Source: QGON01 sp963691905 (GTDB taxonomy: Bacteria; Pseudomonadota; Gammaproteobacteria; Chromatiales; Chromatiaceae). Taken from it: a DNA stretch of 64,000 nt. The notes under the pieces were generated by a model. The model saw nothing but the letters and a program-made list of their open reading frames with translations. It ran no database searches and had not been told where the DNA came from. Both the position numbers and the translations under genes were made by a program. The stretch spans positions 992,001 to 1,056,000 of the forward strand of contig OY829893.1 of assembly GCA_963691905.1 (NCBI GenBank), read 5' to 3'. Of this stretch, positions 10,201 to 18,549 are shown piece by piece (the first letter of the stretch is position 1; the number at the start of each line of letters is the position of its first letter).

Positions 10201-11752
10201 CCTGAAGGTTGAACTCCAGGAGGAACACGGCGGGAAGCAGTGGATGCGCTTTACCGTTGAAGATACCGGCATCGGTGTTCAGGAAGGGGACCAGGCACAT
10301 CTTTTTGAGCCCTTTACCCAGGGCGACGGCTCGGTCACACGAAAATATGGTGGCACGGGACTGGGTCTGAGTATCAGTAAGGAGCTGGTCAGAATGATGG
10401 GTGGGGAACTCGGCATGACCAGCCGCGTGGGACGGGGTTCCAGTTTCTTCTTTCACCTTCCGCTGATGCATGTTTCAAAGGCAGAACCTTTTCGGATAGT
10501 ATCGGAGAGTGACGTGCTCGAACACTGGGCCATGATTGTGGGTGGCAGTGCAACCAGTCGTTTTGTGCTGGAAACCTACCTTGAGACAGACCCTTTCCTG
10601 AAACTCTCTACCTGTGCGAGTTACTCTCAGGCGATACAGATTCTGCATGAGAATGCAGTCCGGGGAACGCAGAAGTACCATTTGCTGTTGCTGGATTGTG
10701 ATGCCATCGAGACCGGGGGGAGGGAGTATGTCGAACATCTGAAGGACGATCCTGCAACCAAAGACCTAAAGATAGTACCCCTGCTTCAGGGTGGGCGCTC
10801 GGTGTGTGACTATGATGTGGCTGAGGTCGATGGTGTATTGGCCAAACCGGTTCGTAAGGATCAGCTATTCGAGATGCTTAGTAACCTCTTCAGCAACAGG
10901 GATAATAATACGATGCTACAACAGAAGAGAGAGGGAAAGAGAGAACAGCAGATCCTGCCTCGGTTTCAGGGACTGGTGCTGGTGGTTGACGATGAGCCGA
11001 TGAACCTCATGGTGGCAGTGGGGATTCTGGAGAAGTTAGGCATCTCTCCCGACGAGGCAAAGAATGGACAGCAGGCGATCGAAAAGAGCCGGATGGTGGA
11101 GTATGACCTGATTCTCATGGACTGCCAGATGCCGGGCATGAGTGGCTATGAAGTGACAGGGATGATTCGCAATCGTGAAGCGTTGAGTGGTGGGAATAGG
11201 ACACCCATTATCGCGATGACGGCAAATGCGATGGAAGGGGCGAAAGAAGAGGCGATCCAGCACGGCATGGATGACTACATCAGCAAGCCCTTCCAGCCAG
11301 GCGAACTTGCCAGCCTGCTTTCCAACTGGCTGCTGCCGGCCCCCGAGGATGCAGTTGATTCCCCGCATCAGGCCGGGACAGATGCGGTCCTCATAGAGGG
11401 TGCTGAGCTTGAGCAGCGGCCTGTGGTTTGGGATCGAGTGGCTGCACTGAAGACCATTGATGGTGACGAAAAGCTATTGGGGCAGATGATTGAGATGTTT
11501 GTTGAAAGGGTCCCGATTACCCTTGGCCAGATCATATCTGCAATGGATGAGGACGATGCTGCGGTCATGGCCGGGTCTGCCCATGCATTGAAGGGGTTGG
11601 TCAGCCACTTTTCCGCTTATCGGGCAAGGGATCTGGCTGCAGAACTGGAGAAAAGAGCGAAGCGTGGTGAACTGGCGGGTGTGGATGAGCTTGTGGGAAG
11701 TCTGCGGCTTGAGGTTGAAACGCTGGTGACGAACCTGGACGAAGCCAGGTAG
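7220..11752 (+). CDS. Double hybrid histidine kinase (HK-REC-HPt-REC-HK-REC-REC-HPt), 1510 aa
   Basis: Two membrane helices (about residues 13-34 and 47-67) with only a short periplasmic loop lead to a HAMP-like linker (67-120) and coiled coil. Then follow: kinase 1 with phospho-accepting His180 (DATHEIR), N-box NAIKFT and GGTGLGLSI; receiver 1 (phospho-Asp477); HPt 1 (His628 in AAHSLSSASG); receiver 2 (Asp753); kinase 2 with His866 (NMSHEIR), NAVKFT and GGTGLGLSI; a degenerate receiver (about 1100-1220) that keeps Asp1159 and Lys1209 but has lost the N-terminal acidic pair; receiver 4 (Asp1301, Lys1356); and HPt 2 (His1455 in AHALKG). It should act as a self-contained phosphorelay at the inner membrane. 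No DNA-binding or cyclic di-GMP output domain is present, so a partner regulator is expected. The near absence of an external domain fits sensing through a partner, possibly the upstream TAXI protein. Confidence 0.93.
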   Translation: MKGLRGSSVGFQLIVNLLLISVLALTIAFTLFYFISPLFAEPHLPSVATLVAVFGVTLVIILFVAFWMEKRFSVPLDQLLDALKSLSSDGDYTQRLKPRRRTGFSKLYEGINDLLEAIQRRDASISAYSSDMSRLVEARTSQLSREHVELEKKIQDFARAKSSAEASNRAKSRFLADATHEIRAPMNGMLGMTELLLGTQLDEKQFHYANTIRNSGGTLLNIVNDLLDFSKIEAGRLDLETVDFDLRMLVAETCELFKKPAHRKGLSLEYVLQEDVPGGMQGDPTRLRQVLTNLLGNAIKFTESGEVRLTVSRLEHGVQAIPLCFLVTDTGIGIPEEKQSEIFSAFTQADGSTSRYFGGTGLGLSISQQLSQLMGGYITVESEPGCGSTFRFTAGFAAPSENWESEQKSAAQTDVTADSVALPVFAARVLLAEDNPVNQEVTEAMLQQLGCQVDIVTDGEQAIEAVRRLSYDLLLMDIHMPELDGIEATQAIRRAESDSDKRLVIVAATARTSAQDLDQYLQQGLDDFLAKPFELTDLASMLGRWLTPVSGELPVAGDELQEGLDESSSKGALVPQKLEKLRTHYNGKRQGRFSQLIKIYLESSHRLLDNLLDGVETLDAGAISQAAHSLSSASGNLAATELASLCKTLELEGRAGQLANAPERLAAIEAEYGRVGDALQGLVQKELGADESGEAGSENLGGPRILIVDDEITARQIAKDVLEDSGFEVLEATEGYEALELFEQEQPDLVLLDVEMPLLDGFETCRRMNRRMESKDIPIVMVTGRGDIEAVERAYTMGATDFVTKPVKWPVLLQRINYILASAEILEKLRQNERSLAHALEELRRKRDEALSAVKARGEFLANMSHEIRTPMNGVMGMLALLEDADLEGKERDYLDTARRSADSLLHIINDILDFSKIEAEKLTLECVDFDLGQLVEETASLFVESANSKDLELNCYIANSISGIFSGDPTRIRQVLSNLVSNAVKFTNRGGVFLKVELQEEHGGKQWMRFTVEDTGIGVQEGDQAHLFEPFTQGDGSVTRKYGGTGLGLSISKELVRMMGGELGMTSRVGRGSSFFFHLPLMHVSKAEPFRIVSESDVLEHWAMIVGGSATSRFVLETYLETDPFLKLSTCASYSQAIQILHENAVRGTQKYHLLLLDCDAIETGGREYVEHLKDDPATKDLKIVPLLQGGRSVCDYDVAEVDGVLAKPVRKDQLFEMLSNLFSNRDNNTMLQQKREGKREQQILPRFQGLVLVVDDEPMNLMVAVGILEKLGISPDEAKNGQQAIEKSRMVEYDLILMDCQMPGMSGYEVTGMIRNREALSGGNRTPIIAMTANAMEGAKEEAIQHGMDDYISKPFQPGELASLLSNWLLPAPEDAVDSPHQAGTDAVLIEGAELEQRPVVWDRVAALKTIDGDEKLLGQMIEMFVERVPITLGQIISAMDEDDAAVMAGSAHALKGLVSHFSAYRARDLAAELEKRAKRGELAGVDELVGSLRLEVETLVTNLDEAR

Positions 11753-11794
11753 CGTCCATCCAGAAAAGATGAAGGACGGGGTTTGATTCGTCCG

Positions 11795-11890
11795 GTAGGG
11801 TGCGCCGTGCGCACCATGATTACCGTAATTGCTAAATCTGGTGCGCACAGCACACCCTACGTTCGGTAGAGTGCGCAATGTACACCATGA
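11795..11890. repeat. Palindromic repeat family A, copy 1
   Basis: A left arm starting GTAGGGTGCGCCGTGCGC (11795-11816) and an imperfect inverted right arm (11839-11860) enclose a short AT-rich loop. A third, more degraded unit follows (about 11865-11890). Related copies lie at 24132-24197 and 42694-42766. Confidence 0.8.
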
Positions 11891-11893
11891 TTG

Positions 11894-12283
11894 CTACAGG
11901 CAACTCCTCCCCACCGGGACTGATAACCCGGCATAGCGGCAGGCCATCTTGGCGCCGCCCGGAAACAGTTTGTTGATGTAGGTTCTCGTCCAGCGACAGT
12001 TCTGCTGGTCTTTACAGAGATTGCGAGAAAGTATCGGCATCTCCGGTGCGATATCAAACTCCTGGTAAAACCTGTGCAGAAAGTCGATCAGCGTCCAGTG
12101 ATCCTTGCCCAGCACAACTGCATCTCTCTGTGCCAGGGTTTCTGCTACTAACGGACTCCAGTCTTCTGCATTCAGCAGATAGCCTTCGCTATCGGTGGCG
12201 ATCAGTTTGCCGTCTATTTCGAGAACTTCTGCGGTATTGATCTGTGTGGTGGCGTGAATCCTCGCCTGTTCCTCCAGTCGCAT
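11894..12283 (-). CDS. Divergent DsrC/TusE-family sulfur-relay protein
   Basis: The 129-residue protein matches the DsrC/TusE family: LEIDGKLIATDSEGYLLN near the N terminus, DHWTLIDFLHRFYQEF in the middle, INKLFPGG, and a C-terminal arm ending in a penultimate cysteine (Cys128). DsrC proteins carry sulfur on two arm cysteines separated by ten residues; here the pair Cys115/Cys128 is separated by twelve, through a two-residue insertion before SCL. A second cysteine pair (Cys90, Cys96) sits in an altered loop where canonical members have a Lys/Gly-rich turn. There is a 17-residue N-terminal extension. GGAGG six bases before the ATG fixes the start. It lies downstream of lspA on the same strand, not in a dsr operon. 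Family is sure; a role as a specialised persulfide carrier or regulator is inference. Confidence 0.85.
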   Translation of the reverse strand: MRLEEQARIHATTQINTAEVLEIDGKLIATDSEGYLLNAEDWSPLVAETLAQRDAVVLGKDHWTLIDFLHRFYQEFDIAPEMPILSRNLCKDQQNCRWTRTYINKLFPGGAKMACRYAGLSVPVGRSCL

Positions 12284-12381
12284 CTTGCACCTCCGGGTGG
12301 ATCGGATACTGCTGCTTGGGGATTATGATTGTTATAACCTAAAAATAGCAGGGAAATAGATGGGCTGCAGAGAAAGGTGTG

Positions 12382-12855
12382 TCAGTCTGTTTCACGCTTG
12401 GCAGAAAAAAAGAGGGCGTCGAAGATCATGAGCGCAACACCGACAGTGATTGCGGAGTCGGCGATGTTGAATGCGGGAAAGTAGTACTCCTGGTAGTGGA
12501 AGTGCAGAAAATCGATGACGTGGCCAAAAAGCAAACGGTCAATGACATTTCCGATAGCGCCGCCAACAATCAGTGAGAGTGCGACGGCGATGGTTTTTTC
12601 CGCAGGTTTCAGGCGCCAGATCCAACCGACCAACACTGCGGAGACGCCCAGCGCCAGGATGATAAAGAACCAGCGCTGCCATCCTCCCTGGTCACTGAGG
12701 AAGCTGAACGCAGCCCCCTCGTTATACATCAGAGTGAGATCGAAGAACGGCAGCAGGGTGGAGGGCTGATAGGCTGACAGCGCCGCCTCCGCCCACTGCT
12801 TGGTTGCCTGGTCGAGCAGGAGGACGAGCAGTGAAAGCCAGAGCCAGCGTTGCAT
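12382..12855 (-). CDS. lspA: Lipoprotein signal peptidase (signal peptidase II)
   Basis: The 157-residue inner-membrane protein has four hydrophobic segments and the two catalytic aspartates of family A8, in GNVIDRLL and FNIADSAI. It cleaves signal peptides from diacylated prolipoproteins, such as BamD and MlaA encoded further along. The frame is open upstream into ileS, but the ATG at 12855, behind GAGG at a 5-nt spacer and only 7 bases after the ileS stop, gives the standard length and N terminus (MQRWLWLSLLVLLLDQ). Order ileS-lspA is classical in gammaproteobacteria; the usual next genes fkpB and ispH are replaced by the DsrC-like gene. Confidence 0.95.
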   Translation of the reverse strand: MQRWLWLSLLVLLLDQATKQWAEAALSAYQPSTLLPFFDLTLMYNEGAAFSFLSDQGGWQRWFFIILALGVSAVLVGWIWRLKPAEKTIAVALSLIVGGAIGNVIDRLLFGHVIDFLHFHYQEYYFPAFNIADSAITVGVALMIFDALFFSAKRETD

Positions 12856-12862
12856 GGTGACC

Positions 12863-15691
12863 TCAGGCAAAGCGCCGGATCTCGCCCTTTCCGGCGACAT
12901 TGGTGGCACAGCGGCTGCAGAGATCAGGATATTTCTTGTCCACCCCCACCTCTTCCCTGTGGTGCCAGCAACGCACGCACTTGGGCAGGCTAGAGGGCGT
13001 GGGTCTGACCCAGAGTCCATCGACTTCGGTCTCTATTGCATCAATAGGTTTGGCCGCCAGGTGAAGGACGCTGGCTTCTGAGGTGATCAGTACAAAGCGC
13101 AGCTCTTCACCCAGATCGTCGAGGGCTGTCTTCAATTCACCGTCGCAGTAGAGCTCCACCTCGGCATCCAGGGCAGAACCGATCCTGCCGTCGGCGCGCA
13201 GGGCCTCCAGCTGCTTTGAAACTGCAGTGCGCACCGGGATCACCTGCTCCCAGAAGGCGCGGTCAAAACGCTCGTCGTCATCCAGAGAGAAGAGACCTGA
13301 ATACCAGCTTTCGAGAAAGACGCTCGCGCCACGTTCTCCCGGTATATGTGACCAGACCTCATCGGCGGTGTAGCTGAGAATCGGCGCCAGCCAGCGGGTC
13401 ATCGCTTCAACGATGTGGTACATCGCAGTCTGGCAGGAGCGGCGCGGCAGGCTGTCCGCTTGAGTGGTGTACTGCCGATCCTTGATCACGTCGAGATAGA
13501 AACCGCCCATATCGGTTACGCAGAAGTTGAGCACCTTCTGGTAGATCAGGTGGAACTGATAGTGTTTGTAGGCTTCCATGATCTCCTGCTGCAGCCGCAG
13601 GGCGCGATCCACCGCCCAACGGTCGAGTTCGATCATCTCGCCCGGTGCGACCATATTCTGCGCCGGCTCGAACCCGTTGAGGTTGCTGAGCAGGAAACGT
13701 GTGGTATTGCGGATGCGGCGGTAGGCATCGGCGGTGCGCTTCAGGATCTCGTCCGAAACGGTCATCTCGTTGCGGTAGTCGGTGGCCGACACCCAGAGCC
13801 GGATGATGTCGGCGCCGAGGTTCTTGATCACCTTTTGCGGCGCCATCACGTTGCCCTTCGACTTGGCCATCTTCTCGCCCTTATCGTCGACAGTGAAGCC
13901 GTGGGTCAGTACCTGTTTGTAGGGGGCGCAGTCGTTCATTGCCACCGAAGTGAGCAGGGAAGACTGGAACCAGCCGCGGTGCTGGTCGGAGCCTTCGAGA
14001 TAGAGATCCGCAGGGAAGCGCAGCTGCTCACGGGCCCGCAGTACGCACTGGTGGGTCACTCCGGAATCAAACCAGACATCCAGTGAGTCGGTAACCTTGG
14101 TGTAGTCAGCGGCTTCGTCCCCCAGCAGCTCTTGGGCGTCGAGATCGAACCAGGCCTCAAAGCCTTTCTCCTCGACCCGATTTGCCACGGCTTTCACCAG
14201 TTCGGCGGAGTTGGGGTGCAGTTCGTTGGTCTCTTTATGGACGAATAGGGTGATCGGCACACCCCAGGTGCGCTGGCGTGAGATGCACCAGTCCGGGCGG
14301 TTCTCCACCATGCCCTGGATGCGTGCCTTGCCCCAGTCGGGCAGCCATTCGACGCTGTCGATCTCACGCATAGCAGACTGACGCAGTCCGGCCTGGTCCA
14401 TGCTGATGAACCACTGCGGGGTGGCACGGAAGATGATCGGCGTTTTGTGGCGCCAGCAGTGCGGATAACTGTGGTTGAGACGCTCCTCGCGCACCAGTGC
14501 GCCGTGTGCCTTGAGCACATCGATCACTTTCTCATTGGCGGAGAAGACGTGCTGGCCCGCGAACAGTTCGGTGCCCTCCACGAAACAGCCGTTGTTGCCC
14601 ACAGGGTTGTCTACCGGCAGGCCATAGCGGGCGCCGACCACATAATCGTCGAGACCGTGACCTGGGGCGGTGTGCACTGCGCCGGTACCCGCCTCAAGAG
14701 TGACATGCTCCCCCAGAATCACCTGCACCTGACGGTCATAGAAGGGGTGTTGCAGTTTGAGTCCCTCGAAGGCATCGCCTTTGGCGTAGGCGATGACGTG
14801 ATACTTCTCGATACCGTAGCGGTCCATCACATCCCTCAGCATGGCGTCGGCAATCACCATGCGCTCTCTGCCGAGTGGGCCGTCGCACTGCACCACTGCG
14901 TACTCCAGGCTTGGGTTGAGCGCCACTGCCTGGTTGGCGGGCAGGGTCCAGGGTGTAGTGGTCCAGATCACAAAATGCACCGGACCTTCACCCAGCCCAT
15001 CGGGCACATGGTGGCAGCGGTCGAACAGCGCCGGTTCTTCGAGCACACGAAAGCGCACGTCGATGGCAAAAGAGTCCTTGTCCTGGTACTCCACTTCTGC
15101 TTCGGCCAGCGCCGAACCGCAGTCAGTGCACCAGTGGACGGGTTTGGAGCCTTTGTGCACATGGCCATTCTCGACGATGCGGCCAAGAGAGCGAACGATA
15201 TCCGCCTCGAATCCATGGTCCATGGTGAGATAGGGGTTCTCCCACTCACCGAGTACGCCCAGGCGTTTGAAATCGTTACGCTGACTATCCACCTGCTTGG
15301 CGGCATATTGGCGACATGCCTTGCGGAACTGGCCGCTGGTCACTTTGGCCCCGGGTTTGCCGATCTTCTTCTCCACCTGGAGTTCAATAGGCAGACCGTG
15401 GCAGTCCCATCCAGGCACATAAGGTGCGTCGAAACCGTCCAGCGTGCGGCTCTTGATGATGATGTCCTTGAGGATCTTGTTGACCGCGTGGCCGATATGG
15501 ATGTTGCCGTTGGCGTATGGAGGTCCGTCGTGCAGGATAAATTTGGGCCGTCCGGCGCATGCCTCGCGGATCCTGGCATAGAGATTGTTTTCCTCCCATT
15601 TCTTCAGCATCTCCGGCTCGCGCTGGGCCAGATTGCCTCGCATTGGGAAGGCGGTTTTGGGGAGGTTGAGGGTCTGCTTGTAGTCGCTCAC
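12863..15691 (-). CDS. ileS: Isoleucyl-tRNA synthetase
   Basis: The 942-residue class I synthetase has the HIGH motif (GNIHIGHAVNK), the CP1 editing domain, a KMSKS loop in the form KMAKS (EKMAKSKGN), and a C-terminal four-cysteine zinc site (CVRCWHH...CSRCATN). It charges tRNA-Ile in the cytosol. Length is normal for the bacterial type with the C-terminal zinc ribbon. It follows ribF on the same strand across about 130 bases that hold a family B repeat, and is closely coupled to lspA downstream. Confidence 0.98.
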   Translation of the reverse strand: MSDYKQTLNLPKTAFPMRGNLAQREPEMLKKWEENNLYARIREACAGRPKFILHDGPPYANGNIHIGHAVNKILKDIIIKSRTLDGFDAPYVPGWDCHGLPIELQVEKKIGKPGAKVTSGQFRKACRQYAAKQVDSQRNDFKRLGVLGEWENPYLTMDHGFEADIVRSLGRIVENGHVHKGSKPVHWCTDCGSALAEAEVEYQDKDSFAIDVRFRVLEEPALFDRCHHVPDGLGEGPVHFVIWTTTPWTLPANQAVALNPSLEYAVVQCDGPLGRERMVIADAMLRDVMDRYGIEKYHVIAYAKGDAFEGLKLQHPFYDRQVQVILGEHVTLEAGTGAVHTAPGHGLDDYVVGARYGLPVDNPVGNNGCFVEGTELFAGQHVFSANEKVIDVLKAHGALVREERLNHSYPHCWRHKTPIIFRATPQWFISMDQAGLRQSAMREIDSVEWLPDWGKARIQGMVENRPDWCISRQRTWGVPITLFVHKETNELHPNSAELVKAVANRVEEKGFEAWFDLDAQELLGDEAADYTKVTDSLDVWFDSGVTHQCVLRAREQLRFPADLYLEGSDQHRGWFQSSLLTSVAMNDCAPYKQVLTHGFTVDDKGEKMAKSKGNVMAPQKVIKNLGADIIRLWVSATDYRNEMTVSDEILKRTADAYRRIRNTTRFLLSNLNGFEPAQNMVAPGEMIELDRWAVDRALRLQQEIMEAYKHYQFHLIYQKVLNFCVTDMGGFYLDVIKDRQYTTQADSLPRRSCQTAMYHIVEAMTRWLAPILSYTADEVWSHIPGERGASVFLESWYSGLFSLDDDERFDRAFWEQVIPVRTAVSKQLEALRADGRIGSALDAEVELYCDGELKTALDDLGEELRFVLITSEASVLHLAAKPIDAIETEVDGLWVRPTPSSLPKCVRCWHHREEVGVDKKYPDLCSRCATNVAGKGEIRRFA

Positions 15692-15784
15692 GGACGGCTG
15701 CCTGGGTGGATTTCAACAAAAGTGGACTATTGAACCGCAAACCGGCGCAATGCGCAAAGTATCTTGCTGGTCTCGAGTCAGGAT

Positions 15785-15814
15785 GTAGGCCTGATCAAGC
15801 GTAGCGGATCAGGC
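15785..15814. repeat. Palindromic repeat family B, copy 1 (single unit)
   Basis: GCCTGATC and GGATCAGGC pair around AAGCGTAGC between ribF and ileS. The same core, (A)AGCG(T/C)AGCGG, recurs in six other intergenic places in the window. Confidence 0.75.
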
Positions 15815-15821
15815 AAATGTG

Positions 15822-16751
15822 CTAAACCCCAAGCTCAATTCGCGCCGCCGCAGCATCGTCCAGAATCTGTCTGCGCAGATCCTCGAATGAGTCGAATCTC
15901 TTTTCGTCGCGCAGTTTGTGTACAAACTCCACCTGAACATGCTCGCCGTAGACTGAGCGATCGAAGTCGAACAGGTGGGTCTCCAGCAGATAACGGGTGT
16001 CTCCCTCCACCGTGGGACGTGTACCTATGTTGGCCACGCCGGGCAGTGGCTGTTTATCCAGGCCCCGGACCTTGACAGCGTAGACGCCGCGTAGCGGGCT
16101 GACACGGCGATGAAGGTTCACATTCATGGTGGGAAAGCCGATGGTGCGCCCGCGTTCGTCTCCGTGAGCCACGCGGCCACAGATGCGATAAGGACGCCCC
16201 AGGCACAACTCCGCCGCCTGCAGGTTGCCCTCGGTGAGCAGTTGCCGGATGCGGGTGCTGCTGACGCGATCGGCATCCAGCTTGAAGGTGTTCATGTTCT
16301 CCACCTCGAATCCATGCTGTCTTCCCATGGACTGCAGCAGATGGAAGTCGCCCTCCCGTCCCATGCCGAAACGGAAGTCGTCGCCCACCGACAGGAAACG
16401 GGCATCGAGACCGCTGACCAGCAACTCTTCAACGAAGGCAACGGCAGGCATCGACGCCATCTTCCTGCCGAATTCCAGGATCACGACCCGCTCGATGCCG
16501 ATATCTTTCATCGCCTGCAGCTTTTCCCGCATGCGGGTGAGCCGGGCAGGCGCGCCGTCAGGTTGGAAAAACTCGCGGGGCTGAGGCTCAAAAGTCACTA
16601 CTGTGGCGGGCAGGCCGAATTCGCGCCCCTTTTCGAGCAGATGCTGAAAAACCGACTGATGACCCAGGTGCACGCCATCGAAATTGCCGATGGTGGCCAC
16701 ACAGCCCCGGTGTTCTGGTCTCAAATTGTGTAAGCCGCGAATGACTTGCAT
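15822..16751 (-). CDS. ribF: Bifunctional riboflavin kinase / FAD synthetase
   Basis: The 309-residue protein has the N-terminal nucleotidyltransferase domain (ATIGNFDGVHLGHQ, then SVGDDFRFG and STRIRQLL) and the C-terminal riboflavin kinase domain (GRTIGFPTMN, GVANIGTRPT, ETHLFDF). It makes FMN from riboflavin and ATP and then FAD. FAD is needed by the SdhA subunit encoded in this window. It lies between murJ and ileS in the standard order. No FMN riboswitch is seen upstream. Confidence 0.97.
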   Translation of the reverse strand: MQVIRGLHNLRPEHRGCVATIGNFDGVHLGHQSVFQHLLEKGREFGLPATVVTFEPQPREFFQPDGAPARLTRMREKLQAMKDIGIERVVILEFGRKMASMPAVAFVEELLVSGLDARFLSVGDDFRFGMGREGDFHLLQSMGRQHGFEVENMNTFKLDADRVSSTRIRQLLTEGNLQAAELCLGRPYRICGRVAHGDERGRTIGFPTMNVNLHRRVSPLRGVYAVKVRGLDKQPLPGVANIGTRPTVEGDTRYLLETHLFDFDRSVYGEHVQVEFVHKLRDEKRFDSFEDLRRQILDDAAAARIELGV

Positions 16752-16868
16752 AAAAAAACTGCCTTGTTTGAAGCGGTTTATTATAAGGGATGAAGAAAAA
16801 GGTTAAAGGTCAAAGGTGGTCGTGCCACCGGGAATCCTGAGCTTTGTCGTAACTGTCGCTGGAGGGAT

Positions 16869-16950
16869 GTAGGCTGGTTCAAGCGCAGCGGAACCGGCAA
16901 GCTCAATAGCCTTCCTGATTGCCCGATCCGCTGCGCTTGATCGGACTTAC
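16869..16950. repeat. Palindromic repeat family B, copy 2 (doublet)
   Basis: A left unit (16869-16899, TGGTTCAAGCGCAGCGGAAC core) and an inverted right unit (16921-16950, CGATCCGCTGCGCTTGATCG core) face each other across about 20 bases, in the 262-bp gap between murJ and ribF. Each unit is itself a hairpin. Nothing else is seen in this gap. Confidence 0.8.
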
Positions 16951-17013
16951 CTGTATTCGGTGCTGAAAGGTACTTGCATCGGGAAACGACGGACACATGC
17001 TTGTGTCACCTTC

Positions 17014-18549
17014 TTACGCGGAACGAAAATGGCGCAGCCTGACTCCGGAAGAGATGAGGACGAAAAAGTAGACGCTGGCGCCAAGTATGATCCAAAACGC
17101 AAGGTGGAGGATGCGTTCCCAGGTGCCAAGTAGCAACCAGGCGTCAGTGTCACCGCTGCCCCAGATGAGCAGAGCCCCCATTATTGCTGCTGCGGCCCCT
17201 GTGCGCAGCCAGATAAGTTTCCACTCAGGACTTGGTTGATAGATCTGCTCTTTTCTCAGCCAGTGGTAGAGCAGGTAGGCATTGAGGATCGACGACAGAG
17301 TCGTAGCCAGGGCAAGACCTGCATGGGCCAGAGGAAACACTAAAATAATATTGAAAACCATGTTGGCGAACATGGCGATGATGCCGACTCGTACCGGCGT
17401 TCGGGTATCCTGTCTGGCGTAGAAACCCGGCGCCAGGATCTTGATCAGAATGATGGCCATCAGGCCGGGGGCATAGGCCATCAGGCTCTGGGACGACATG
17501 ACGACATCGTTGGTGGTGAAGGCTTCGGAGTGGAACAGGGTGATCAACATCGGGCTTGCCAGTAGCAGCAGCCCTACAGCTGCGGGAATGCCCAGCAACA
17601 CCGTGACGCGCAGGGCCCAGTCCAGAGTGCTGGAAAATTCCTCGGGTGATTTTTCGGAGTGTTTGCGCGACAGGTTGGGCAGGATCACGGTGCCGAGAGC
17701 AACCCCGAGAAGACCCACTGGAAACTCCATTAGGCGGTCAGAGTAGTAGAGCCAGGAGATGCTTCCGCTAACCAGGAAAGAGGCGATGAGCGTATCCAGC
17801 AGCAGGTTCAACTGGCTTACAGAGACGCCAAACAGGGCGGGAATCATCAGGCGCAGGACGCGGATTACGCCCTTGTCCCGGAAGGCCACCTTGGGTTTCG
17901 GAATCAGGTTTAACTGGTAGAGAAAAGGAAACTGAAATATGAATTGCACGCCACCGGCGATAAGGACGCCCCAAGCCAGCGCCATCACCGGCTCTTCCAT
18001 GCGTGGCGAAAGCAAGAGTGCGCAGCCGATCAGCGATATATTGAGCAGCACGGGGGTGAAGGCCGGTACGCCAAAGCGATTGTGCGCGTTCAGGATGCCA
18101 CCGGCGAAAGCAGTGAGAGAGATGAAGAAGAGATAGGGGAAGGTGAGGTGCAGCATCTTCACCGCCAGCTCATACTTGCCCTCATCCTCACCGATGAAGC
18201 CTGGCGCGAAGATCATCACCAATAGTGGTGCCGCGATCACGCCGATGGTGGTCGTCAACAGCAGCACCGTGCCCAAGGTGCCAGCCATCTTATCGACAAA
18301 CTCTTTCAGTTCTGCAAAGGAGCGTTGGCTGCGGTACTCCGTCAATACCGGGACAAAGGCCAGTGAAAATGCCCCCTCGGCGAACAGGCGACGCATGAAG
18401 TTCGGAATCTTGAAAGCGACGAAGAAGGCATCCGTGGCGGCATCGGCCCCGAACAGACGCGCCAATACCAGATCTCGCACAAACCCGAGGATGCGGGAGA
18501 GCATGGTGTTTGAGCCGACAGTGGCAAAGGGTTTGAGGAAAGAAGCCAG
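17014..18549 (-). CDS. murJ: Lipid II flippase MurJ, probable CUG start
   Basis: A polytopic membrane protein of the MurJ/MviN family with 13-14 hydrophobic segments, recognised from MLSRILGFVRDLVLARLFG, the AFSLAFVPVL segment and GVALGTVILPNLSR. It moves lipid II across the inner membrane for peptidoglycan synthesis. The first ATG, at 18504, falls inside the conserved TMLSR motif and would remove half of helix 1. The frame stays open 25 codons further without ATG, GTG or TTG. A CTG at 18549, preceded by AAGGA at a 7-nt spacer, yields an N terminus (ASFLKPFATVGSNT before MLSR) that aligns with E. coli MurJ and a 511-residue product, the usual length. An ATC five codons upstream is a weaker alternative. 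Divergent from rpsT, as in many relatives. Confidence 0.88.
   Translation of the reverse strand: MASFLKPFATVGSNTMLSRILGFVRDLVLARLFGADAATDAFFVAFKIPNFMRRLFAEGAFSLAFVPVLTEYRSQRSFAELKEFVDKMAGTLGTVLLLTTTIGVIAAPLLVMIFAPGFIGEDEGKYELAVKMLHLTFPYLFFISLTAFAGGILNAHNRFGVPAFTPVLLNISLIGCALLLSPRMEEPVMALAWGVLIAGGVQFIFQFPFLYQLNLIPKPKVAFRDKGVIRVLRLMIPALFGVSVSQLNLLLDTLIASFLVSGSISWLYYSDRLMEFPVGLLGVALGTVILPNLSRKHSEKSPEEFSSTLDWALRVTVLLGIPAAVGLLLLASPMLITLFHSEAFTTNDVVMSSQSLMAYAPGLMAIILIKILAPGFYARQDTRTPVRVGIIAMFANMVFNIILVFPLAHAGLALATTLSSILNAYLLYHWLRKEQIYQPSPEWKLIWLRTGAAAAIMGALLIWGSGDTDAWLLLGTWERILHLAFWIILGASVYFFVLISSGVRLRHFRSA

Noticed and set aside
9440..10471. 343-residue minus-strand frame within the kinase gene
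   Set aside because: Lies inside the second receiver and second kinase of the hybrid kinase; not independent coding.
14447..15733. 428-residue plus-strand frame
   Set aside because: Antisense to ileS, a product of GC-rich third positions; no family resemblance.
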